From assembly GCF_009796825.1 (NCBI RefSeq), contig NZ_CP047030.1, positions 3,408,501 to 3,472,500 of the forward strand: DNA of 64,000 nucleotides, written 5' to 3'. Position numbers and translations under genes: made by a program. Positions 35,568 to 44,733 of this stretch are shown here, one piece after another. The DNA is from Algibacter sp. L3A6 (GTDB taxonomy: Bacteria; Bacteroidota; Bacteroidia; Flavobacteriales; Flavobacteriaceae). How positions within the stretch are numbered: the first letter of the stretch is position 1; every line of letters begins with the position of its first letter. A model generated the notes under the pieces. It made no database searches. It was not told where the DNA came from and saw only the letters and a program-made list of their open reading frames with translations.

Positions 35568-35880
35568 AACTAGTTCCATAACCATTTTAAAATAAATATT
35601 ACCGCTGATATATAATAGTTTATATCGCAAAAGTAATATCTACTGAGTTTTTTATCCTTCTTAATTGTTTTTATAAATATCTGGTACTGATTATTAAAAC
35701 ATCGTTATTTCTCTAAATTACTCAACCAATCCCTACTTCTTTCAATAATTGAATTTATTTTAACCTTCTTGTTTTTAGAGTGTTAAGTGTTTCTTGATTT
35801 GTTGTTTTCTTCAATAAAACGAAACAAAAAGTGTATTACATCGGTTTTATTCGCTTATTATCGTTGAAATGTAGTTGAAA
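35568..35880. other. Gene-free AT-rich stretch
   Basis: I see no open frame, strong hairpin or repeat here, apart from a weak GATATA/TATATC palindrome around 35610. The part from 35881 onward holds the direct-repeat promoter of the CAP-domain gene. Confidence 0.5.
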
Positions 35881-35971
35881 GTATTCGTCTTTTAAATTTT
35901 ACCATTCGTCGACACTTCAAATTAAGCTAATCGAAAAACATAAAATTCAACGGTCCTTCCTTATAATTTTG
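35881..35971 (+). promoter_or_regulatory. Direct-repeat (LytTR-type) promoter of the CAP lipoprotein gene
   Basis: CCATTCGTCGACACTTCAA starts at 35902. A partial copy with ATTCGTC starts 21 bp before, at 35881, and a weaker one 22 bp after (AAGCTAATCGAAAA at 35924). The exact -7 box TAATTTTG at 35964 is 62 bp after the main copy. Confidence 0.65.
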
Positions 35972-35993
35972 TCATCAAATTAATCCAATCACG

Positions 35994-36488
35994 ATGAAGA
36001 AATTATTACTTATAACCGCAGTTTTATTATCAACTTTTTTAACGTCTTGTTCTGTAGAAGAGGATATTAACACACCAGAAGAATACAATTCAGAAACCAT
36101 TAATGTAGAGTATACTCAAATGGATTATGATATTGCAGAGTTAATTAATAAGCACAGAATTTCTAAAGGATTAACTGAACTTAATATTCTAAACAAGGCT
36201 TCTAAAGAAGCGATTTCTCACAACACGTATATGGTTAAAAAAGGCACCCCAAGTCACGACTTTTTTTATGTACGTTCTGAGAATCTAAAAAATGAGGTAA
36301 AAGCAATAGCCGTTTCGGAAAATGTAGGGTACGGTTTTAGTACAGCAAAAACTTTGGTTAAAGCTTGGTTGAAGAGCGAAGAGCATAGAAAAAACCTAGA
36401 AAATCCAAATTTTACCGACATGGGAATTTCATCCAAACAAGATGAAAATGGTAGAAGTTATTTCACTAATATTTTTGTAAAAAGATAA
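35994..36488 (+). CDS. CAP/SCP-domain lipoprotein
   Basis: The 164-residue protein has a lipoprotein signal (hydrophobic stretch then LTSC at residues 16-19) followed by an acidic linker, so it is anchored to a membrane outside the cytoplasm. The rest is a CAP domain: LINKHRISKGLTEL, SHDFFY, AVSENVGYG and WLKSEEHRKNLENPNFTDMG carry the four family signatures with their conserved His and Glu residues. Bacterial CAP proteins are extracellular, of mostly unknown function. The 5' region shares the direct-repeat promoter element with the signalling and polysaccharide genes. Confidence 0.88.
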   Translation: MKKLLLITAVLLSTFLTSCSVEEDINTPEEYNSETINVEYTQMDYDIAELINKHRISKGLTELNILNKASKEAISHNTYMVKKGTPSHDFFYVRSENLKNEVKAIAVSENVGYGFSTAKTLVKAWLKSEEHRKNLENPNFTDMGISSKQDENGRSYFTNIFVKR

Positions 36489-36519
36489 TGGCGAAAAACG
36501 GTTCAACGGTATTAGTCTA

Positions 36520-36588
36520 CCATTCGTCTACACCAAAATCGAACTAAACGAAAAATAAAATTTTCAACGTATTTCTAGAGTAAATTTA
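36520..36588 (+). promoter_or_regulatory. Direct-repeat (LytTR-type) promoter of the T9SS cargo gene
   Basis: CCATTCGTCTACACCAAAA starts at 36520, a weak partner (GAACTAAACGAAAA) starts 21 bp later, and the -7 box TAAATTTA starts at 36581, 61 bp after the main copy. The region downstream of the motif is similar to the one at 35902, as if the promoters were duplicated. Confidence 0.6.
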
Positions 36589-36610
36589 CAGTATCATAAA
36601 AACCCAAATC

Positions 36611-39226
36611 ATGACAACAAAATTACCTACATTAAAAAACAAAATAGTAGTACTTACTACACTGTTATTTAGTTTAATAACTGCTTCACAAAACACACCT
36701 TTTAATTGTGATTATAGCGCATATCTTTTTCAGTATAACGATGTTTATGCTATTGATTTAGCTTCAGGAAATTCATTTCTTGCAGCTGAAGATGTTACTC
36801 CAGGAAATATTAATGCAGCAGCCTACAATCCTGCAGATGGTTATATTTGGGGATATGTAAGTACACCTGCTCAAACTATTGTTAGAATAGGAAAAGATTT
36901 TAAAACAACATCTTTTGTAATTCCAGAATTTGATACTAAAAACAAGTATATTGGAGATGTTAATCCAGATGGTATTTATTATCTTAAAGGTGGCGGAAGC
37001 GATTATTACAAAGTAGATTTAAATCCAGAATCTGATAATTACTCAAAATATATATCTAAAGAAACTTTATCTCAGAATATTAGTATTCACGATTGGGCTT
37101 TTAATGCTGTAGATGGTAATTTATATGCTTTAGAGAAAGGAACTAATATTTTATATAGAATTGATCCGGTAACTAGTGCTGTGCAAAGTTTAGGAGAAGT
37201 TCCAATTTTAGCAGGATTAAATTATACTTATGGTGCTGTTTACTTTGATGCTGATGGACGTTTTTACGTGTCAGCAAACCAAACCGGAACTATTTATGTT
37301 ATTCAAAGTGTTCAAAATTTAACTCCAGAATCTACTATGGATTCTAACTTATTTGCTTTTGGACCATCAAGCGCAAGTAACGATGGTGCACGTTGTCCAA
37401 CGGCGCCAGTTGCTCAAGAAATTTGTGATAACGGTATTGATGATGATGGTGATGGTTTAATTGATTGTGAAGATCCATCTTGTTCAGGTTATACAGGCTG
37501 TCCAGTTTTACAAGTATCATCAACGTCTAGTGGGAACGACGGTGGTTTAGAAAGTAATAATAGACTATCTCAACAAATAAGTAAACGTAATTTTAATAGA
37601 GTAAAAAGTAGTTATAAATTTAATCAAACAGCTGCAAAACGTTTAACGAAGTCTAAAAACTACGGAAGATCTACGGCAACTAAAAATGGATCTTTTCAAT
37701 TGTCAGATTTAATGCCAGTTGAAGCGATTAATGAAGATAGCGTGATTGAATCTTCTCCAACAGATTTAATAGGAATTACAAATGCAACCGAGGTTTATTC
37801 GGTAGATTATATTAGAAACAATCAATCTGTAGCGTCAATTTTATTATTAAAAACAGAAGATGGTGTTTATGAGCATACAAAATATATTTGCGATCGTTTA
37901 TTAGGCGCACAATTAATTTCTGTTTCAACTATCGAAATTAACGAACAGCAGTTTATTAAATCTTTAATTAGAACAATAGAAGGTACGGTAGAGTTTGTTT
38001 TAAGTCTTTCGGCTAAATCAATCAATAACGATCAAAACTTCGGAATAGAAAGTCACTGGAATTTAGATAAATATGAAGATAACGTAGGATTTTATAATTT
38101 TCAAATTTGGTCTAATTCTTTGGATGATTTATTAAAATTAGGAGAAGAAGTTGTAAGTCTTTTAGAAGTTCAAAAACCAATAGATAGCTACAACAACTCA
38201 ACGCCACCAACAGTATTTGTTAGAACAGGACATTATAACAATGGTAGATTAAATCTGCAAATAGTAAATACAAATAGAAGTGAAGGTGTTGTTTTTGATG
38301 GCGGTGTAAGATCTACAGAAACGCACGATGTAGAGTATGTTTCTACTAATATTGATTTAAGTGGAGATTATATTTCTAATATTGAAGTTGATGCTGGAAG
38401 CTTATTTGATATCGGGTTTAGAATTGGTGACGGTGTACAAACTCCAGATGATTTATTCATGTCTGATGGTCCTTGGGGATTTGATGATGCGGCAACAAGT
38501 ACAGAAGTTACAGAATATACTGTAGCGACAAACACAGAGGCCTTAAATGATGAAGACTTTAATATAGAGCGTAACATCACTTTAAAGGCTAATACTAGCG
38601 AGTATATTGCGGCTTACAGAGCTTTAACGCCTAAGTTTAATCCAATTGATTTATCAAGCTATAACAGCTTTAAATTTGAAGCTAAAGGTACAGGAACTCT
38701 TATTGTGAGATTAGTAAAAGAAAGTGTTGATAACTGGGAAACACAGTATAAAGCGTCGGTTAATTTAACAAACACTATGTCTAGTTTTATTTTACCATTT
38801 GCTGAGTTCGAATCGACTAATGGTACGCCACTAGATGCTAACGATGTAACATCTATAGTATTTACAATGCTTGCTGAAAACGGCGAGACAGTATCAAAAG
38901 AAATGACATTAGAGCAGCTACGTTTCGCAAAAGCAGGAACTTTGTCTGTATCAACAATAAGTGAGGAAGATGGATTGACAACTATGGCAACGCCTAACCC
39001 AATGACATCTAAAACAAGCATACAATTTACAGCAAATCAAGCTGAAGATGTTGAGCTTTTAGTTTATAATCAACTTGGTAGCTTAGTTAATAAAATAGCT
39101 TTTAGTACAACACCTGGTGTCAATGAAATTGAACTTAATAGAGGAGATTTAAGCAGTGGTATTTATTTCTGTAAAATAAAAAGCAGTGTATCTCTATACA
39201 AAACAACAAAACTACTCCTAGAATAA
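36611..39226 (+). CDS. Large secreted protein with T9SS type A sorting domain
   Basis: The 871-residue protein has a signal peptide (hydrophobic 13-27) and a propeller-like N-terminal region (about 30-265; AYNPADGYIWGYVS, AFNAVDGNLYALEKG). A short calcium-binding type repeat follows at about 275-300 (CDNGIDDDGDGLIDCEDPSC). Then comes a basic linker, a middle domain of unknown type, and a beta-sandwich resembling CBM11/CIA30 domains at about 665-780 (YNSFKFEAKGTGTLIVRLVK). The last 75 residues (ATPNPMTSKTSIQF through SGIYFCKIKS) are a type A T9SS sorting signal, so it reaches the cell surface or the medium. It shares a promoter element with the polysaccharide genes. Confidence 0.82.
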   Translation: MTTKLPTLKNKIVVLTTLLFSLITASQNTPFNCDYSAYLFQYNDVYAIDLASGNSFLAAEDVTPGNINAAAYNPADGYIWGYVSTPAQTIVRIGKDFKTTSFVIPEFDTKNKYIGDVNPDGIYYLKGGGSDYYKVDLNPESDNYSKYISKETLSQNISIHDWAFNAVDGNLYALEKGTNILYRIDPVTSAVQSLGEVPILAGLNYTYGAVYFDADGRFYVSANQTGTIYVIQSVQNLTPESTMDSNLFAFGPSSASNDGARCPTAPVAQEICDNGIDDDGDGLIDCEDPSCSGYTGCPVLQVSSTSSGNDGGLESNNRLSQQISKRNFNRVKSSYKFNQTAAKRLTKSKNYGRSTATKNGSFQLSDLMPVEAINEDSVIESSPTDLIGITNATEVYSVDYIRNNQSVASILLLKTEDGVYEHTKYICDRLLGAQLISVSTIEINEQQFIKSLIRTIEGTVEFVLSLSAKSINNDQNFGIESHWNLDKYEDNVGFYNFQIWSNSLDDLLKLGEEVVSLLEVQKPIDSYNNSTPPTVFVRTGHYNNGRLNLQIVNTNRSEGVVFDGGVRSTETHDVEYVSTNIDLSGDYISNIEVDAGSLFDIGFRIGDGVQTPDDLFMSDGPWGFDDAATSTEVTEYTVATNTEALNDEDFNIERNITLKANTSEYIAAYRALTPKFNPIDLSSYNSFKFEAKGTGTLIVRLVKESVDNWETQYKASVNLTNTMSSFILPFAEFESTNGTPLDANDVTSIVFTMLAENGETVSKEMTLEQLRFAKAGTLSVSTISEEDGLTTMATPNPMTSKTSIQFTANQAEDVELLVYNQLGSLVNKIAFSTTPGVNEIELNRGDLSSGIYFCKIKSSVSLYKTTKLLLE

Positions 39227-39250
39227 TTAATAGCACATTACTCTTGTAGT

Positions 39251-39285
39251 ATGGCGAAAGGCGCGAGTCTTTTGCCATTTTTTTT
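39251..39285 (+). terminator. Intrinsic terminator after the T9SS cargo gene
   Basis: ATGGCGAAAG (39251-39260) pairs with CTTTTGCCAT (39269-39278; one G-T pair), followed by a T-run to 39285. It lies 24 bp after the stop codon. Confidence 0.85.
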
Positions 39286-39834
39286 GTTTAAATATTTAGG
39301 GTATCTATTCCTGTTTTTTTTGTTTAATTAATTGAATAGTATTTGTTTATTGTGATTTCCTTTTTAATCCATTTAATTTGTTTTTTAGTTGAAGGCTTTA
39401 AATAAAATACTATATTATTCCTTTTAATATGAAATATGAGTGTCTAAATATCTCTTTCTATGATATAATTAAAACTATATATTTAAATGATTCGCCTAAT
39501 TGCATCTTGAATAGATTGCTTATACTCATTTAAATATGGTTAAGATTGTGGCTTTAGTTTCCTTTTGAATATGAAGATATAGGAAGTAGTTTAAGATCTA
39601 TCTTCTTGTTAATATAACCAGACAGCTTCATTTAAAACATAAGCATTTAAGCTATTCTAATTTTTTAATTGATATGCTGAGGCTGTATTGTACTTTGATA
39701 AGTAATTATAAAGCTAAGCGTTTTAGTATAATAAGCTAAGTACAATGTTTTATTAGAATATAAAAGGGTAGTAGACCTTATAGTTTCGGCTCCGAACAAG
39801 AATATCTCATGGTTTTCAATACTTATAGAAAAGC
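39286..39834. other. Gene-free AT-rich stretch between convergent genes
   Basis: About 550 bp with no open frame of convincing composition on either strand, no repeat related to those elsewhere in the window, and no RNA structure I can recognise. Confidence 0.5.
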
Positions 39835-39863
39835 AAAAAGCTCCAATACATTGGAGCTTTTTT
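39835..39863 (-). terminator. Bidirectional terminator downstream of the TPR/barrel gene
   Basis: AAAAAGCTCCAA (39835-39846) pairs perfectly with TTGGAGCTTTTT (39851-39862) around the loop TACA. T-runs on both strands let it work in either direction; its main job is probably the minus-strand gene ending at 39925. Confidence 0.88.
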
Positions 39864-39924
39864 AGTGGAAAATATTTCAGTAATTATATTATAGAAATAT
39901 CCAAAATATATAATAAGTTTTGAT

Positions 39925-41985
39925 CTATTCTCTAAAAATAGGTGTATCGAATAGCAACCATTTAAAACGCAAACCAACTTCGTTAAATGTAAACCCAGCC
40001 GCTGTTGCCGAAGCAATATTACTTCTTGTACCATAGAAATTTAATAAGGCACGTTCTGTAAACTTATAACCTAATTTTCCTTGTATGCGGTAAGTACTTT
40101 GGCTACTACCATCTTCAATATATTGTAAACCTGTCGCTGCGGTAAGCTCATAAAACCAAGCTTTTGGCTTAGTAATGCTTTCATCTTTTATAATGTTTAC
40201 AAAAACCTCAGCAGCGTTAAATGTTTCAGGGCTAAAGTATATCGTTGGGACTTGGTTTTTAAAAGTAATGTATTGATAATTTAAACCTGTTTTTAAGGCT
40301 GGTTTGCTTAAAATATTATAGTAAAGCGATGTGAATAGTAAATTTCTAGCATTGTCATCATTTTGCCATGTGTAGAAATACTGTGTAAACCATCCTAAGT
40401 TAAAATTTGTACTTAAGTTGTAGTTGGCATAGAGGTTATTCATTACAATTTCTCTATCTAATAATTCAGCATTAAAACTTTGTATTTCACTTTTAAAACC
40501 AATATCTAAAACCTGAAGTTTAAATGGTTTTATGTTTAAAGAAATATCACTTACTAATTGTGTGTAGTCGCTTGTGTTCGCTTTCGCGGAAGTAACTCCG
40601 GCGGTTCCTTTAAAAGTAATGTTAGGTAATAACTGATAAGATAATCCTAATGAAAAATCGTTAGATGTGGCATCGTTATCCGTAACCTTATTACTTGTTG
40701 TTCTATATGAGTAACTCGCCAACCATTTAAATTTTGTAGACGTTGGAAACTCTATATTCGTATTAACAGTAAAAGCCTTGTTGTCTCCATTATCAAAAGA
40801 ATAAGATGCTTTAGTTTCCCAAAAAGGTGTAAATGTTGTGTTTAAAGTTTTTATAAAATTAGAAGCATCTTTTTGTTTATCGTAAAATGTTAGGGTGTTT
40901 TCGGCCGATTTATAGGCGCCATCATATTTTCCAATAGCTTTTAAAGCATTTGCCTTACCTAGATTACCATCAAAAGAACTTTCTTCATTTTCTAAAACAC
41001 TGTTATAGTCTACAACACTATCTTTAAAATTACTTTTATAAATATTTAAAGTTGCACGTAATGCTAAAATCCAGTTTTCGTTAGGATGCTTTTCAACTGA
41101 ATCATCAATTAAAATTTTAGCTTCCTTATATTTTTTATTCCAAATTAAAGCCTGAATATATCGAACTTGAGTTTGTTGTATCAGTGATTCATCTGTCAAT
41201 TGCGGAATAGAGCTATAAGCCTCAGTACTCACGTTAAGCGCATCTTTTTCTTTTCCCTTTAAGTGTTTCGCTAAAGCGATGCCGTTTAATGCTATGGTTT
41301 TATTGTCAAGGTTTTCAGCGATAGTTTTATATGTGTTTTCGGCTTGGTCGAATTTTCCTGAAATTAAATAAAGATTAGCCAAATTAAGTAAGGTGTCTTT
41401 ATCGCCTTCAAAAAGCGTTAAGTTCTTTTTTAATAATTCTTCAGCACCATCATAATCTTGTTGCTGCTGTTTTTGGTAAGCATAACCTAAATAAATATAT
41501 TTTTTAGAGGTTAAAGCATTTGGGTTCCCTGGCAGAACTTCGAGCGCTTTATTCACATAGATTAAAGCATCGGCATATAATTTAAGGTTGGATAACGTAT
41601 TGGCATAACCTAATAGGGCAGCGAAAGATTTAGAATCTTCTTTTATTAAAACTTCGTAGTAAGATTTTGCATCAGGATAATTTTTATCCCAAAGTAAAGA
41701 CTCGGCATAGTTCAGTTTTATTTCAAAATCGTCAGGATATTTACTTAACAATTCTGTGAAAATGTTAACAGCTTTGCCAGATTCACCGAGTAATCCTACA
41801 GCACGGCCGTAGCATAATTTAGCGGTTTTATTGTCTGGATAATCTTTTAAAACAGTTTCGAAAAACGATTCTGCTTCGGCATACTTTCCTGTTTCTAAGT
41901 AAGTAAACCCTGTTTGCATGTCTTGCGAAAAGGCAAAAACAGTTGTGAGTAACATAACGAATAAAAGGCGAAAATTTAAAGGCAT
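39925..41985 (-). CDS. TPR plus outer membrane beta-barrel protein (PelB/PgaA/YaiO-like architecture)
   Basis: I choose the ATG at 41985, which begins a clean signal peptide (MPLNFRLLFVMLLTTVFAFS); an upstream ATG at 42039 would add 18 residues with no function. The 686-residue product has about ten tetratricopeptide repeats from residue 22 to 380 (YLETGKYAEAESFFETVLKD is the first). A beta-barrel-like C-terminal half of alternating aromatic strands follows and ends in LLFDTPIFRE. This two-part build is that of exopolysaccharide outer membrane exporters such as PelB and PgaA. The gene is divergent from the flippase gene, so a role in polysaccharide export is inferred from architecture and position. 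Confidence 0.8.
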   Translation of the reverse strand: MPLNFRLLFVMLLTTVFAFSQDMQTGFTYLETGKYAEAESFFETVLKDYPDNKTAKLCYGRAVGLLGESGKAVNIFTELLSKYPDDFEIKLNYAESLLWDKNYPDAKSYYEVLIKEDSKSFAALLGYANTLSNLKLYADALIYVNKALEVLPGNPNALTSKKYIYLGYAYQKQQQQDYDGAEELLKKNLTLFEGDKDTLLNLANLYLISGKFDQAENTYKTIAENLDNKTIALNGIALAKHLKGKEKDALNVSTEAYSSIPQLTDESLIQQTQVRYIQALIWNKKYKEAKILIDDSVEKHPNENWILALRATLNIYKSNFKDSVVDYNSVLENEESSFDGNLGKANALKAIGKYDGAYKSAENTLTFYDKQKDASNFIKTLNTTFTPFWETKASYSFDNGDNKAFTVNTNIEFPTSTKFKWLASYSYRTTSNKVTDNDATSNDFSLGLSYQLLPNITFKGTAGVTSAKANTSDYTQLVSDISLNIKPFKLQVLDIGFKSEIQSFNAELLDREIVMNNLYANYNLSTNFNLGWFTQYFYTWQNDDNARNLLFTSLYYNILSKPALKTGLNYQYITFKNQVPTIYFSPETFNAAEVFVNIIKDESITKPKAWFYELTAATGLQYIEDGSSQSTYRIQGKLGYKFTERALLNFYGTRSNIASATAAGFTFNEVGLRFKWLLFDTPIFRE

Positions 41986-42010
41986 AATTATATTTTTATT
42001 ATCTTGTTGC

Positions 42011-42101
42011 AAGTTAATCAATAGTATGCAATCATTCATCTATAGCAAACCGTCACTGAACGAAATTTAAGCGCCTTCTGTTGATTCTTCGCTGATTTTT
42101 G
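42011..42101 (+). promoter_or_regulatory. Direct-repeat (LytTR-type) promoter of the flippase gene
   Basis: TCATTCATCTATAGCAAAC starts at 42032. A copy 21 bp before (AAGTTAATCAATAGTATGC, 11 of 19 matching) and a weak copy 21 bp after (TCACTGAACGAAAT) complete a phased set. The -7 box GATTTTTG (one mismatch to consensus) starts at 42094, 62 bp after the main copy. The site lies between the divergent TPR/barrel and flippase genes and could serve both. Confidence 0.55.
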
Positions 42102-42154
42102 CACTGGAAATAAATTATTTTACTAATGAATTAATCAATTAAAACCCCAAACCA

Positions 42155-43417
42155 ATGCAGTTCTTTTCCCAAATTAAAGAAAAAAAAATAACACCTGAGC
42201 AATTATTTATGCTTAGTGTTTTAGCCGTAAACGGAGGTAACTATTTATACAACTTAATTTTAGGTCGTATTTTAGGTCCTGCTCAATTTGCTGATGCCGC
42301 TGTACTTATAACCTTTTTATTAGTTTTAAGTTTTGCCGCCATGACGTTTCAGTTAGTAACGGCTAAATTCTCTGTATTATTCGAAAATGATATTTTTCAG
42401 AGTTTTATTTCTAAAGTTTATAAAAACGCATTAGCCGTTGGTCTTGCATTTGGTGCCCTTATTATAATATTTGCCGGAGCGTTACAAAATGTATTTAATA
42501 CATCATCTTCAAACATGTTTGTTGTATTTGGTTTTGGAGTGCCTTTATATTTTTTAATGAGTGTAAACCGAGGCGTGTTTCAGGGGAAAAAATCATTTAA
42601 AAACCTATCGATAACTTATCAAACCGAAATGTTAAGCCGTCTGGTTATTACGTTGGGTTTAATATTAATATTCGATATAAAATCTTCTGTGGTTATTGCT
42701 GTCGGGATCTTGGCATCGTTTGTATTTGGTTTATTTCCCTTTAAGTATAAAAATTTCTTTCCGAAGAAAGCTTTAGTATTGAGTCAAACTCATTCAAAAG
42801 ATATTCGTCATTTTTTTATAATTACGGCCTTTTACGAGCTGACTCAAATTATAATAAATAACAGTGATATTCTTTTAGTAAAACACTTTTTTGAATCTTA
42901 CGAAGCCGGTTTATACGCATCTTTAGCATTAATTGGTCGTATTGTATATTTCATTGCTTGGATGTTTGTTATGTTGCTTTTACCAACTGTGGTAGAGCTA
43001 AAAAAAGAAGGTAAAAAAACTGCGCCTATTTTGTTTAAATACGTGGGCTATATTGCTGCAATATCTATTACCATAATTTTGGTTTGTTTAGCTTTCCCTG
43101 AAACTATTATTACACTTCTATTTGGTGATAGCTATATTTCTATGGCACCACTTTTATGGAAATATGCCATTGCAACATCTATGTTCGCGATCTCTAATAT
43201 TTTTGCTTATTACTATTTATCGTTAGATAAGTATGTGCCTGTAGTTATTTCTGGTGTATTTGGTATGCTTCAAATGCTATTAGTTATCTATTTTCACGAT
43301 AGTTTAGAGCAGGTTGTGTACATGCAAATTGTAGCTATGTTGCTGCTGTTAGTGATACAATTAATCTATTTTAAATACGATTCTAGTAAAAGCGCTAAAA
43401 CGCTTAATCTTAAGTAA
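42155..43417 (+). CDS. Polysaccharide flippase-like membrane protein (Wzx/PelG-like)
   Basis: The 420-residue protein has about 12 membrane helices and the polysaccharide transporter family pattern: NYLYNLILGRILGPAQFADA near residue 28, VSRGVF-like VNRGVFQGKKSFKNLS near residue 128, and LLVKHFFESYEAGLYASLALIGR near residue 240. Such proteins move lipid-linked sugars, or in the Pel system a polymer, across the inner membrane. It sits 112 bp before a GT4 glycosyltransferase, which repeats the PelF-PelG pairing seen in Pel loci, though sequence relationship to PelG itself cannot be judged here. Confidence 0.85.
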   Translation: MQFFSQIKEKKITPEQLFMLSVLAVNGGNYLYNLILGRILGPAQFADAAVLITFLLVLSFAAMTFQLVTAKFSVLFENDIFQSFISKVYKNALAVGLAFGALIIIFAGALQNVFNTSSSNMFVVFGFGVPLYFLMSVNRGVFQGKKSFKNLSITYQTEMLSRLVITLGLILIFDIKSSVVIAVGILASFVFGLFPFKYKNFFPKKALVLSQTHSKDIRHFFIITAFYELTQIIINNSDILLVKHFFESYEAGLYASLALIGRIVYFIAWMFVMLLLPTVVELKKEGKKTAPILFKYVGYIAAISITIILVCLAFPETIITLLFGDSYISMAPLLWKYAIATSMFAISNIFAYYYLSLDKYVPVVISGVFGMLQMLLVIYFHDSLEQVVYMQIVAMLLLLVIQLIYFKYDSSKSAKTLNLK

Positions 43418-43421
43418 GTTT

Positions 43422-43491
43422 CCATTTATCGACAGTAAACGACCATCGGTCTACAGTAACCCTTTTAATTAGTAATAATTAACCAAATTTG
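43422..43491 (+). promoter_or_regulatory. Direct-repeat (LytTR-type) promoter of the GT4 gene
   Basis: CCATTTATCGACAGTAAAC starts at 43422 and CCATCGGTCTACAGTAACC starts exactly 21 bp later at 43443. This is the clearest tandem pair in the window. The -7 box CAAATTTG (one mismatch) starts at 43484, 62 bp after the first copy. The site gives the glycosyltransferase a promoter separate from the flippase. Confidence 0.68.
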
Positions 43492-43528
43492 CGCTGTAGA
43501 TATTAATTATCATTTAATACCCCATATA

Positions 43529-44710
43529 ATGAAGTTAGCAATTGTAACCGCATATCCGCCAAGTAAGGTCACTCTAAATGAGTATGCTTACCATTTGGTA
43601 AAACATTTCAGACAAAAAGAAGAGGTTACAGAGTTAATTTTGTTAACCGATAAAACGGAAGAGCCAAAGGATGTTGCTTTTACGGAAGATGGATGTAAAA
43701 TTACAATTAAAGAATGTTGGGAATTTAATAGCTACAGCAATATAACAAGCGTTACTAGTGCTATTACTAGTGTTAAACCAGATGCGGTATTATTCAATTT
43801 ACAGTTTATGAAGTTTGGTGATAAAAAAGTTGCCGCAGCTTTAGGCTTAATGTTGCCTTTAGTTTGTAAAATGAAAAAAATACCGAGTATTGTTTTATTA
43901 CATAATATTTTAGAAGAAGTTGATTTAGGAAGCGCAGGATTTACACAGAGTAAATTAATGCAAAAAGTATACGGCTTTATAGGTTCTACTCTAACACGAT
44001 TGATTTTACAAGCTGATGTTGTGGCAGTAACCATGCAGAAATATGTTGATATATTAGAGCACAAATACAATGCTAAAAATGTAAAATTGATACCTCACGG
44101 TACTTTTGAAATTCCCGAAATGCCAGATTTTAATGTGCCTGTTACACCAATGGAAATTATGACCTTTGGGAAATTTGGTACGTACAAAAAGGTAGAAGGG
44201 ATGATAGAAGCTGTAGAAAAGGTTAGAAATTCTACAGGTTTAGATTTAGAAGTTGTAATTGCAGGAACCGATAACCCTAACGTACCAGGCTATTTAGCTA
44301 AAGTACAAGAAGATTATAAGCATGTACCACAAGTTCGTTTTACAGGTTATGTTGAAGAAAATGAAGTTCCTAAATTGTTTAATGATAGCGCTGTGGTTGT
44401 ATTTCCATATACATCGACTACAGGAAGTTCTGGAGTATTGCATCAAGCTGGAAGTTATGGTAAAGCAGTGGTTATGCCAGATCTAGGTGATTTAGCTTTA
44501 CTAGTGCAAGATGAAGGTTACCGTGGTGAGTTTTTTGATCCAACAAGTGTTGATAGTTTAGCAACGGCTATTGAAAATATTGTTACCAATGAAACTTATA
44601 GACGAGAATTAGGAAAAACAAATTACGAAGCGGCAACGGCACACCCAATGTCTCAAATCGCTCAAATTTATTTAAATACGTTCAATAAAATAATTGAAAA
44701 ACGCGCTTAA
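43529..44710 (+). CDS. Glycosyltransferase family 4
   Basis: The 393-residue protein has the GT-B fold of GT4 enzymes. The N-terminal half opens with LAIVTAYPPSKVTLNEYAYH. The C-terminal half has MTFGKFGTYKKVEGMIEAVE, the sugar-nucleotide region VRFTGYVEENEVPKLF, and the EX7E-type segment with PYTSTTGSSGVLHQAGSYGK. It transfers a sugar from an NDP or similar donor in the cytoplasm; the donor is unknown. Together with the flippase it forms the biosynthetic core of the putative polysaccharide locus. Confidence 0.9.
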   Translation: MKLAIVTAYPPSKVTLNEYAYHLVKHFRQKEEVTELILLTDKTEEPKDVAFTEDGCKITIKECWEFNSYSNITSVTSAITSVKPDAVLFNLQFMKFGDKKVAAALGLMLPLVCKMKKIPSIVLLHNILEEVDLGSAGFTQSKLMQKVYGFIGSTLTRLILQADVVAVTMQKYVDILEHKYNAKNVKLIPHGTFEIPEMPDFNVPVTPMEIMTFGKFGTYKKVEGMIEAVEKVRNSTGLDLEVVIAGTDNPNVPGYLAKVQEDYKHVPQVRFTGYVEENEVPKLFNDSAVVVFPYTSTTGSSGVLHQAGSYGKAVVMPDLGDLALLVQDEGYRGEFFDPTSVDSLATAIENIVTNETYRRELGKTNYEAATAHPMSQIAQIYLNTFNKIIEKRA

Positions 44711-44722
44711 TATTAGCGCGTT
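44700..44722. terminator. GC-rich hairpin between convergent GT4 and GH5-like genes
   Basis: AACGCGCT (44700-44707) pairs perfectly with AGCGCGTT (44715-44722). The loop TAATATT contains the GT4 stop codon at 44708-44710. No T-run follows, so it may block read-through or stabilise transcript ends and need not be a classic terminator. Confidence 0.45.
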
Positions 44723-44733
44723 CGAAGTGTTGA

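Noticed and set aside
39816..40034. Short minus-strand frame near the end of the TPR/barrel gene
   Set aside because: It is out of frame with a well-supported gene and includes the terminator hairpin.
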